NCBI RefSeq assembly: GCF_016746085.1
Contig: NZ_JAERTZ010000015.1
Location: 56,241 to 120,240 of the forward strand
Direction of reading: 5' to 3'
DNA from: Zobellella iuensis
GTDB taxonomy: Bacteria; Pseudomonadota; Gammaproteobacteria; Enterobacterales; Aeromonadaceae
Length of the DNA: 64,000 nucleotides
This document shows positions 55,219-64,000 of this stretch, one piece after another; positions within the stretch are counted from its first letter, which is position 1; the number at the start of each line of letters is the position of its first letter. The translations under genes were made by a program, and so were the position numbers. The notes under the pieces are model-generated. The model worked only from the letters and a program-made list of their open reading frames with translations, had not been told where the DNA came from and did not search any database.

Positions 55219-55728
55219 TTAGCGTTGATCTTGCTTGGCGAGTTTTTCCAGCTTCTGGCGGATGCGCTGGCGCTTGAGCGGCGACAGGTAGTCGACGAAC
55301 AGCTTGCCGATAAGGTGATCCATCTCGTGCTGGATACAGATGGCCAGCAGGTCATCGGCTTCCAGTTCGAATTCCTGTCCCTGGCGGTCCTGGGCTTTCA
55401 CCTTGACCCGTTCGGCTCGGGGCACCAGGGCGCGGGCGCCGGGCACGGACAGGCAACCCTCTTCAATGCCGGTGCTGCCCGATTGTTCCAGAATTTCAGG
55501 GTTGATCAGCACCAGCGGCTGATCCCGGTTTTCGGACACGTCGATCACGATCAGCCGTTGGTGAATATCAACCTGGGTCGCCGCCAGGCCGATGCCTTCC
55601 TCGGCATACATGGTTTCGAACATATCATCTACAATGTGCTGTAACGCCGGGGTGATTTCGGTGACGGGCTTGGCCACGGTGCGCAGCCGCTCATCGGGAA
55701 AACGTAATACTTCTAACACTTTTGCCAT
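55219..55728 (-). CDS. def: Peptide deformylase
   Basis: This 169-residue metalloenzyme has the three family motifs [10 protein letters not shown] (G-hG-AAxQ), EGCLSVPG (EGCLS) and [12 protein letters not shown] (HExxH). Iron ligands are the cysteine and the two histidines. It removes the N-formyl group from new proteins. It starts the def-fmt-rsmB-trkA operon and is divergent from the LysM gene across 94 bases. Confidence 0.97.
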   Translation of the reverse strand: MAKVLEVLRFPDERLRTVAKPVTEITPALQHIVDDMFETMYAEEGIGLAATQVDIHQRLIVIDVSENRDQPLVLINPEILEQSGSTGIEEGCLSVPGARALVPRAERVKVKAQDRQGQEFELEADDLLAICIQHEMDHLIGKLFVDYLSPLKRQRIRQKLEKLAKQDQR

Positions 55729-55822
55729 GGTTACTATGCTTATTCCAATATCGGTACTGACAGTATTTTAGCCGTGTAACCACACAAAAAACAGCAAGAG
55801 TTGGCCGAAGGACAAGGATGTG

Positions 55823-56926
55823 ATGAAACAGCAAGGCATGCGTCTGCTCGGTTTGCTGGCGGGGTGTTGTTTTGGCCTGCAGGCTCAGAGCCCGGAACTG
55901 ACCGCCCATTACCCCGACAGTTACACCGTGCGTCAGGGTGACACCCTGTGGGATATCTCGGCCCGGTTTCTGACCTCCCCCTGGCTGTGGCCCAAGCTGT
56001 GGCAGGCCAATCCTCGGCTGGCCAATCCTCACCTGATTTATCCCGGAGACGTTCTTACCCTGATCCGGGTCGATGGCCAGCCCCGCCTGGTGCGGGTCGA
56101 GCAGGGCGGAACGGGCGTGGCACGACTGTCGCCCCGGGTACGGGCCGAACCGGCGGTTGCCACCATTCCCCTCGCATCGATCCTGAATTTTACCGACAGC
56201 CACCGCATGCTGGCGCCCTCGGTATTGCGACAGGCTCCTTACATCCTCGGTGACCAGCAGGGCCGGGTGGCGATGATGAAGGGAGATGACGTCTATGTCC
56301 GCGGTCGGTTGCACCCGGGAGAGTCTTACGCGGTATACCGTCTGCAGGAAAAACTGACCGACAGGACAACCGATACCGTCCTGGGGCAGAAAGCGATTCT
56401 GGTCGGTACCGTGCTGGCCCGGCAGCAGATGGACCAGCAGCTAAGCCGCGTGGCCCTGAGCAGCCTGAAACAGGAGGTGCGACAGGGCGACAAGGTGTTG
56501 CCCCTGGCGTCCGACGGTGCCCTGGCCGCCTTCTATTATCCTCGGCCGGGGCCGGCATTTGACGATGCCTATGTGGTGGCGATGGGGCGGGACGGCAGCA
56601 TGGCCGGGCGCCATGGCGTGGTGTTCATCAATAAAGGCCATGAGCAGGGCGTCAGGGCCGGCGATCTCTATGCGGTGCTGAAACCCGGGCCCGGGGTGTA
56701 CGGCTATGGTACCGCTGCGCGCAATGAACTCATCTATGCCGATTCGGCGAGTCGCTACCTGCGCAATAGCGGCCCGGCTCAGGCTTTGCCGTCCAGGGCC
56801 ATAGCACGGCTGGTGGTATTCAGCGTACAGGAGCGCATCAGCACGGCCCTGATACTGGACAGTGAAGATTTGGTGCGTACCCATTACCGACTGGGCGATG
56901 TGAGAGATGCCGGGTACCGGCCTTGA
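55823..56926 (+). CDS. LysM-domain secreted protein
   Basis: This 367-residue protein has a signal-like N-terminus (residues 1-22, ending LQAQS). A LysM domain for peptidoglycan binding follows (about 33-82: YTVRQGDTLWDISARFLTSP, then LIYPGDVLTL). The remainder has no named domain; NKGHEQGVRAGDLYAV suggests a beta-rich fold. The gene lies between def and dprA, a conserved location in gammaproteobacteria. The ATG at 55823 has AAGGA just upstream. A wall-related role is an inference. Confidence 0.88.
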   Translation: MKQQGMRLLGLLAGCCFGLQAQSPELTAHYPDSYTVRQGDTLWDISARFLTSPWLWPKLWQANPRLANPHLIYPGDVLTLIRVDGQPRLVRVEQGGTGVARLSPRVRAEPAVATIPLASILNFTDSHRMLAPSVLRQAPYILGDQQGRVAMMKGDDVYVRGRLHPGESYAVYRLQEKLTDRTTDTVLGQKAILVGTVLARQQMDQQLSRVALSSLKQEVRQGDKVLPLASDGALAAFYYPRPGPAFDDAYVVAMGRDGSMAGRHGVVFINKGHEQGVRAGDLYAVLKPGPGVYGYGTAARNELIYADSASRYLRNSGPAQALPSRAIARLVVFSVQERISTALILDSEDLVRTHYRLGDVRDAGYRP

Positions 56927-58004
56927 GCAGCACCCGCTGTTACCCTGGCTGGCCCTGCAGCATACGGCGGGCATAGGCCCGATTCGCGCATGCAAATTGC
57001 GCGCTAAGCTGGGTGCGAGCTGGTTTGACTCTCCCGCACTGAAGGCTTGCGCTCTGTCCGACGAGCAACTGGCGCAACTGCGGACGCCCCAGTGGCAGAT
57101 ATTGGAGCGGCTGCTGGCATGGCAGCAGTCGAACCCGTCCCGCCATATCCTGTCGTGGGATCACAGGGACTATCCCGCCTTGCTCAAATCCTGGCCCGGC
57201 GCCCCCCTGATGCTGTTTGTGGAAGGAGCTTTGCCGGCCTTGTCTCTCGCCCAGATCGCGATTGTGGGTACCCGGCACCCGTCCTATGTGGGGCGGGAGA
57301 ATGCCAAGGCGCTGGTGCCGCAGCTGGTGGATGCCGGCGCGGCCATTACGTCGGGGCTGGCCATCGGTATCGACGGGCTCAGCCACCAGGCGGCGCTGGC
57401 CCGGGGGGGCATCACCCTGGCGGTGCTGGGCTCGGGGCTGGAGCACTGCTATCCCAAGCGACACCAACGGCTGGCGATGGACATTATCGGCGGGGGTGGT
57501 GCCCTGATATCGGAGTGTTATCCCTGGGAAAGCCCTCTGGCTCATCATTTTCCCCGCCGTAACCGTATCATCAGCGGGCTGAGCCTGGGGGTGCTGGTGG
57601 TGGAGGCCGCGGAGCGCAGCGGTTCCCTGATCACTGCCCGTTTTGCGCTGGAGCAGGGGCGAGAGGTGTTTGCCATTCCCGGAGCCTGGCAAAACCCCCA
57701 GGCCGGCGGGTGCAACCGCTTGATCCAGCAGGGTGCCAAGCTGGTCTGTGAAGCCAGTGACGTTCTCGAAGAGCTGGTGGCGTTTTCGGACGCTGCGATA
57801 AAAATTCATCCTCCTGCAACGGAGGAATTATTGCCTTATCCGGACTTGTTGGATAACGTAGGTTTAGAGACAACGGCAGTGGACTTGATCGCGTCCCGTT
57901 GTCAGCAGCCGGTGCAGGAGGTACTTACCCGGTTGGTCGAGCTGGAATTGGCTGGCTGGGTGGAATCCGTACCCGGGGGTTATGTCAGAGCGAGGAGGGG
58001 CTGA
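56907..58004 (+). CDS. dprA: DNA processing protein DprA/Smf
   Basis: This 365-residue protein loads RecA on incoming single-stranded DNA during transformation. The Rossmann core has [21 protein letters not shown] sequence, [32 protein letters not shown] and [21 protein letters not shown] winged-helix tail (about 290-365) ends the protein. The gene overlaps the LysM stop by 20 bases. An internal TTG start after the stop is possible but less likely. Confidence 0.94.
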   Translation: MPGTGLEQHPLLPWLALQHTAGIGPIRACKLRAKLGASWFDSPALKACALSDEQLAQLRTPQWQILERLLAWQQSNPSRHILSWDHRDYPALLKSWPGAPLMLFVEGALPALSLAQIAIVGTRHPSYVGRENAKALVPQLVDAGAAITSGLAIGIDGLSHQAALARGGITLAVLGSGLEHCYPKRHQRLAMDIIGGGGALISECYPWESPLAHHFPRRNRIISGLSLGVLVVEAAERSGSLITARFALEQGREVFAIPGAWQNPQAGGCNRLIQQGAKLVCEASDVLEELVAFSDAAIKIHPPATEELLPYPDLLDNVGLETTAVDLIASRCQQPVQEVLTRLVELELAGWVESVPGGYVRARRG

Positions 58005-58006
58005 TC

Positions 58007-58480
58007 ATGTTCGATGTACTGATGTACTTGTTCGAAACCTACATCCATGCGGATGTAGACGCCATGGTAGAACAGGATGAACTCGCCGATGAATTGACCC
58101 AAGCGGGTTTTCATAAGGAAGAGATCCTCAAGGCTCTGGCCTGGCTGGAGCGCCTCGCCGAGTTGCAGGAGGCGGAAGAAACGCCTGCCTGGGCCCGTTC
58201 TGCTCCGGACTCGTTCCGTATCTACACTCAAAAAGAACTCTATAAAATCGACGCCGAAGGTCGTGGTTTTCTGCTGTTCCTGGAGCAAATCAAGGTACTT
58301 AATGCTGAAACCCGCGAGATCGTCATCGATCGGCTGATGGAACTGGACTCGCCGGTGATCGAACTGGACGATCTCAAGTGGGTGGTGCTGATGGTACTGT
58401 TCAATGTGCCCGGCAGCGAGTCCGCCTACCACCAGCTGGAGGAGCTGATTTTCGAACAGCCGGAAGGGGCGGTTCACTGA
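58007..58480 (+). CDS. smg: Smg family protein (DUF494)
   Basis: This 157-residue acidic protein begins [20 protein letters not shown] and includes [20 protein letters not shown] and [17 protein letters not shown]. It matches the Smg/DUF494 family next to dprA and has no known function. The ATG at 58007 has a strong ribosome site (GGAGGGG) and lies two bases after the dprA stop. Confidence 0.94.
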   Translation: MFDVLMYLFETYIHADVDAMVEQDELADELTQAGFHKEEILKALAWLERLAELQEAEETPAWARSAPDSFRIYTQKELYKIDAEGRGFLLFLEQIKVLNAETREIVIDRLMELDSPVIELDDLKWVVLMVLFNVPGSESAYHQLEELIFEQPEGAVH

Positions 58481-58527
58481 GGGCGGCCGCGCTGTTAGAA
58501 TTCGTGCAATGAATTCGGAGGCGCGGC

Positions 58528-59076
58528 ATGTCGAAAATCGATCCCAGTCTGTTCAATACCCAGGATCATGGCCCACAGTGGGCGGATGAGCCTTGTCCCC
58601 GGTGCGGTGATAAACTGGAGTTGCGCCATGGCAAGCATGGTGCCTTCATTGGCTGCGCGTCTTATCCTCGCTGTGACTATTTACGCCCTTTCAAGGTGAT
58701 AGAGCACGACGAGGACGTGGAGAAAGTGCTGGAAGGCAGTGTATGCCCGTCCTGCGGCCATGTGCTCGCCATCAAGAAGGGGCGTTACGGCCTCTTTATC
58801 GGTTGCTCCAATTATCCTGCCTGCCATCATGTGGCCGACATCAACGAACAGGGTGGCACGGATCCCGCCTGCCCGTCCTGTGGCAAGGGCAAGTTGGTCG
58901 CGAGAACTTCCCGTTACGGCAAACGCTTTTATGGTTGTGAGCGTTACCCGGTTTGCCGCTATGTCATCAACGACAAACCCCGGGCCGAGGTCTGCCCCGA
59001 ATGCGGCTTCGGCATCCTGGCCGAGCGCAAGGGGCAGCTGTATTGCCCGAATAAAGGTTGCGACTATCAACGTTGA
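58528..59076 (+). CDS. yrdD: Topoisomerase-type zinc-finger protein (YrdD-like)
   Basis: This 182-residue protein carries four C4 zinc ribbons of the topoisomerase I C-terminal type, with CxxC pairs CPRCGDKL, CPSCGHVL, CPSCGKGK and CPECGFGI. Each is followed by the YGLFIGCSNYPAC type block. It binds single-stranded nucleic acid in relatives and lacks any topoisomerase catalytic domain. It precedes tsaC as in E. coli. Confidence 0.9.
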   Translation: MSKIDPSLFNTQDHGPQWADEPCPRCGDKLELRHGKHGAFIGCASYPRCDYLRPFKVIEHDEDVEKVLEGSVCPSCGHVLAIKKGRYGLFIGCSNYPACHHVADINEQGGTDPACPSCGKGKLVARTSRYGKRFYGCERYPVCRYVINDKPRAEVCPECGFGILAERKGQLYCPNKGCDYQR

Positions 59077-59107
59077 CCCTATCTCCATACAGGAATCATT
59101 GACCTTA

Positions 59108-61459
<2,352 letters not shown>

Positions 61460-61809
61460 GGTGGACCATAAATATTTTGTTCGTTAGCGCAAAATCTATT
61501 CATTTTAGCGGTGAATGCAACAAAAAAAGCATCCATAGTGACAATATAATAATTCCTGACCGCGTAAGGGGTGTCGCCTGAATAGTTGTTCCGAATACTA
61601 GAGCGCTACAGGCCGTGCCCCGGTGTCGTTAAGCAACCCTCGGCGCCAGGGGACGAGACGCGCTTGTACCGCCTTAGCGCCGCGACTGGAGCCCGAGGGG
61701 CGGTGTGTCTGTATGTGATCGCGGGTCGATGTAGCAGTACCAGGATCAAGTGTTTAGACCTTATTATTCCGCTCCGGCGGTCTTCGCCAACGTATGAGAA
61801 AGACAGTTC
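61460..61809. other. hdfR-aroE intergenic region, mostly unexplained
   Basis: The first 90 bases are AT-rich and hold a LysR-type half-symmetric element ATTCA-N9-TGAAT (61498-61516) and a TATAAT at 61545-61550 with no good -35 partner. From about 61580 to 61790 the sequence changes character. It carries no convincing gene, ribosome site or known RNA fold, although CCTCGG and CCGAGG segments (near 61630 and 61695) could pair. The open frame across it has unusual composition and no ribosome site, so it was not called. Confidence 0.45.
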
Positions 61810-62634
61810 ATGGACAGATATGCAGTTATCGGAAATCCCATCAACCATAGTCAGTCGCCTTTTATCCATAGTTGTTTTGCCCGGCAGACCGGCCAGGTGC
61901 TGAGCTACGAGCGCCTGTTGGCCCCCCTCGATGATTTTGCCGGTTCCCTGGAAGGGTTCAGGCTGGAGGGGGGAAAAGGCTGCAATATTACCGTGCCGTT
62001 CAAGACGCAAGCCCTGGCGCTGGCAAAGCGCCTGAGCGAACGGGCCGAGCTGGCGGGGGCGGTGAATACCCTGCAACTGCTGCCCGATGGCCGCTGGCTG
62101 GGGGATAACACGGATGGTGCCGGACTGGTATTGGATCTCAAGCGGCTGGAGGTTCCCTTAACCGGGGCAAGGGTGCTGCTGCTGGGCGCAGGAGGAGCCG
62201 CCCGGGGAGCCCTGGCCCCCTTGTTGGCCGAGAAGCCGACGGAGCTGGTGGTGGCAAACCGGACCCGGGCGCGGGCCGATGAACTGGCGGCCCGCTTTTC
62301 CCCGCTAGGCAATATCGTCAGTGCTCCTCTTGAAGCACCGGGTGCCGGTTTTGATGTCATCATCAACAGCACTTCCGCCAGCCTGCAGGGTGAGCAACTG
62401 GCCCTGGATGGCGACGTTTGCCATTCCCATAGCCGGGTCTACGATATGATGTATGGTCGGGAAGAAACCGCCTTTCTCTGCTGGGCAAGGGAGCAGGGGC
62501 TGGAACAACGTTACGATGGCCTGGGGATGCTGGTCGGGCAGGCGGCCGAGAGCTTTTACCTCTGGCGTGGGGTCAGGCCGGACATTATGCCTGTACTGAC
62601 GGCATTGAGGGTCAAGTTGGAGTCGGCAACATGA
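61810..62634 (+). CDS. aroE: Shikimate dehydrogenase (NADP)
   Basis: This 274-residue enzyme reduces 3-dehydroshikimate in the aromatic amino acid pathway. The substrate site is [12 protein letters not shown], and the catalytic lysine lies in [13 protein letters not shown]. The NADP part has [17 protein letters not shown] followed by [32 protein letters not shown] is the C-terminal block. It is translationally coupled to the next gene (ATGA). Confidence 0.95.
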   Translation: MDRYAVIGNPINHSQSPFIHSCFARQTGQVLSYERLLAPLDDFAGSLEGFRLEGGKGCNITVPFKTQALALAKRLSERAELAGAVNTLQLLPDGRWLGDNTDGAGLVLDLKRLEVPLTGARVLLLGAGGAARGALAPLLAEKPTELVVANRTRARADELAARFSPLGNIVSAPLEAPGAGFDVIINSTSASLQGEQLALDGDVCHSHSRVYDMMYGREETAFLCWAREQGLEQRYDGLGMLVGQAAESFYLWRGVRPDIMPVLTALRVKLESAT

Positions 62635-62891
62635 ATCAGGACATTATCGTGGGAGACGATCTTTACTGGCAGCCGGAGCTGCAACGTATCGCCTTTACGG
62701 CCCATTGGCAGGGGCGGCAGATTCCCTGTTTTATCGCCCTGCATCGGCTCGAACACATGAGTGGGCAAAGCCTGAGCGACGAGGCCAACATCATACTGGC
62801 CTTTGAGTCGGTGCGGTTCGATATCGAAGAGCTGGTATCGCTACAGGTAGAAGAAGAAGTCTTTGCTCCCGACGGCAGCCTCTACCTTTAA
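62631..62891 (+). CDS. DUF1488-family small protein
   Basis: This 86-residue acidic protein reads [20 protein letters not shown] and continues [20 protein letters not shown], the DUF1488 pattern. It overlaps aroE by four bases, as the yrdB-aroE pair in E. coli is also adjacent. Function is unknown. A clear terminator follows its stop codon. Confidence 0.88.
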   Translation: MNQDIIVGDDLYWQPELQRIAFTAHWQGRQIPCFIALHRLEHMSGQSLSDEANIILAFESVRFDIEELVSLQVEEEVFAPDGSLYL

Positions 62892-62926
62892 CCGGAGCCG
62901 AGCCATGGCTCGGCCCCGGTGTTTTT
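62891..62926 (+). terminator. Rho-independent terminator of the aroE operon
   Basis: ACCGG-A-GCCGAGCC and GGCTCGGC-C-CCGGT pair around AT with one A-C mismatch and are followed by GTTTTT. It overlaps the stop codon of the convergent yrdA gene. Confidence 0.87.
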
Positions 62927-63461
62927 AGGCTTGTTGCAAGTATTCGTTCTTCAATCGGACATAGTTGTCGGCCGACTCGGGCAAGAAGGCTTTCTCCGCC
63001 TCCGTCAGTGGGCGTACCTGTTTGACCGGTGAGCCCACATAAAGAAAGCCAGACTCCAGCCGCCTGCCCGGGGGCACCAGGCTACCGGCGCCGATAATGA
63101 CATCGTCACCCACCAGGGCCCCATCGAGGATAATACAGCCCATCCCCACCAATACCCGGTTGCCGATGGTGCAGGCATGGAGCATGGCCTTGTGCCCTAT
63201 GGTGACATCCTCGCCGATGATCAGCGGCAGGCCGTCGGGCCGGGCTGTGCTTTTGCGGGTCACGTGCAGCACGGTGCCGTCCTGGATATTGGTGCGGGCA
63301 CCGATGCGGATGTAATTTACATCTCCCCGGGCCGCCACCAGCGGCCAGATGCTGGCGTCGTCACCGAGCTCGATGGCGCCGTACAATACGGCGGATTTCT
63401 CGACAAAAACCCCTTTACCCAGTTTGGGCGTGATTCCGTTATAGCTGTTCACTGAATTCAT
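62925..63461 (-). CDS. yrdA: Gamma-class carbonic anhydrase-like protein YrdA
   Basis: This 178-residue left-handed beta-helix protein begins MNSVNSYNGITPKLGKGVFV. Hexapeptide repeats run through residues 30-130. The zinc ligands of the gamma class are suggested by DGTVLHVTRKS, TIGHKAMLHACTIGN. YrdA-type proteins bind zinc, but CO2 hydration is not shown for most. It lies between aroE/DUF1488 and the rRNA operon, as in E. coli. Confidence 0.93.
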   Translation of the reverse strand: MNSVNSYNGITPKLGKGVFVEKSAVLYGAIELGDDASIWPLVAARGDVNYIRIGARTNIQDGTVLHVTRKSTARPDGLPLIIGEDVTIGHKAMLHACTIGNRVLVGMGCIILDGALVGDDVIIGAGSLVPPGRRLESGFLYVGSPVKQVRPLTEAEKAFLPESADNYVRLKNEYLQQA

Positions 63462-63619
63462 CCTGTCTGCTCCCGGTTCAATAGCGGGTTGTGGTGCTAT
63501 TTTAAAGCCTTTACCGGTAAAAACGAGGGTTGATTGTGCATAACCCTGTGTCTAACCTGTGCTTTTGCTTGGGGTATAGGCAAACGGCCCCGAAAGTGAT
63601 GTTTTTCACAAAAAAGCCC

Positions 63620-63647
63620 TTGCGCAAAAAACGCGGCTGCCTATAAT
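63620..63647 (+). promoter_or_regulatory. rRNA operon promoter P1
   Basis: TTGCGC (63620-63625) and TATAAT (63642-63647) with a 16-base spacer and a GC-rich start region (GCGC) form a typical growth-rate-regulated rRNA P1 promoter. It lies about 250 bases ahead of the mature 16S end. Confidence 0.85.
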
Positions 63648-63713
63648 GCGCATCCACTGACACGGCGCAACCCGCCGGGTCGCAAGCGGCAAAAGAAACT
63701 TCGGTTTTAACGC

Positions 63714-63741
63714 TTGACGAATTAAAAGGACGGCGTAGAAT
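63714..63741 (+). promoter_or_regulatory. rRNA operon promoter P2
   Basis: TTGACG (63714-63719) and TAGAAT (63736-63741), 16-base spacer, form the second tandem promoter, about 94 bases downstream of P1. Confidence 0.8.
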
Positions 63742-63769
63742 ACGCAGCCCTGACCCGATAAAGGTCAAC

Positions 63770-63781
63770 GCTCTTTAACAA
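63770..63781 (+). promoter_or_regulatory. rRNA antitermination boxA
   Basis: GCTCTTTAACAA matches the boxA of rRNA leaders (TGCTCTTTAACA). It recruits NusB/S10 to make the transcript resistant to Rho. The following leader (ATCTATCAAGCAAACTG) is also typical. Confidence 0.85.
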
Positions 63782-63896
63782 TCTATCAAGCAAACTGTGT
63801 GGGCACTCGCAGTAGTTGGGAAACAAAAAAATATTGTTTTTCAATGGCTGTCGAAGTGCACAAACACTTCAGCAATTCATTGAGTATCAAAGTCTT

Positions 63897-64000
63897 AAAT
63901 TGAAGAGTTTGATCATGGCTCAGATTGAACGCTGGCGGCAGGCCTAACACATGCAAGTCGAGCGGCAGCGGGAAAGTAGCTTGCTACTTTTGCCGGCGAG
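63897..64000 (+). rRNA. rrs: 16S ribosomal RNA, 5' end (continues beyond window)
   Basis: The universal 16S start AAATTGAAGAGTTTGATCAT begins at 63897 and is followed by GGCTCAG and the segment AACGCTGGCGGCAGGCCTAA. Only about 104 bases are in the window. The first variable region (ending TTGCTACTTTTGCCGGCGAG) fits Aeromonadaceae-like sequences, judged by eye. Confidence 0.97.

Noticed and set aside
61586..61903. Open frame of 105 codons spanning the odd segment before aroE
   Set aside because: It has no ribosome site, its end runs into aroE in another frame, and its composition does not look like protein.

Overview
The window is 64 kb of a high-GC gammaproteobacterial chromosome. The last 104 bases are the 5' end of a 16S rRNA gene. 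The block before it (trkA-rsmB-fmt-def, then lysM, dprA, smg, yrdD, tsaC, and after hemF and hdfR, aroE, a DUF1488 gene and yrdA next to rrn) follows the enterobacterial rrnD neighbourhood. With the marine-type transporters and the 16S start, this suggests an Aeromonadaceae relative such as Oceanimonas, Oceanisphaera or Zobellella. The genus is an inference. No CRISPR array, prophage or intact insertion sequence was seen.

Bases 1-26,700 are almost entirely on the minus strand. They hold three separate modules, each with a membrane sensor kinase, a sigma-54-dependent response regulator and a transport operon behind a GG-N10-GC (-24/-12) promoter. Module 1 (762-5555) controls a dicarboxylate/amino-acid:cation symporter. 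Module 2 (9976-18989) controls a periplasmic glycerophosphodiester phosphodiesterase and a phosphonate-type ABC importer with a histidine phosphatase as last gene. Module 3 (19160-26709) controls a TAXI-type TRAP transporter with an embedded universal stress protein. Each has its own palindromic upstream element: TAACC-N2-GGTTA, GGGACA-N4-TGTCCC and GGYGGA-N2-TCCRCC. In module 2 the two promoters share sequence, leader length and element spacing to within a base, so they appear to form one two-operon regulon for organic-phosphorus scavenging. No C-P lyase genes are present.

Bases 26,800-33,200 hold a DUF2960-like small protein, a GAF-GGDEF-EAL protein, a PuuR-type regulator, a divergent EamA exporter/MocR regulator pair and a His-rich periplasmic protein. 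Bases 33,199-40,562 form a putrescine-utilisation cluster: a frameshifted puuC-type aldehyde dehydrogenase, a class III aminotransferase, puuD, puuA and an NhaC-type antiporter flanked by two copies of a short repeat.

Bases 40,800-51,600 are housekeeping and stress genes: a CoA-binding protein, a glutathionyl-hydroquinone reductase, ldhA-hslJ-trxC, a solitary binding protein, yiiM, tRNA-Pro(CGG), ybcJ, a class V aminotransferase, yeiP, a DUF4399 protein, a PfkB kinase and rmuC. Bases 51,560-64,000 are the conserved translation/cofactor block leading into the rRNA operon, which has two tandem promoters and a boxA.
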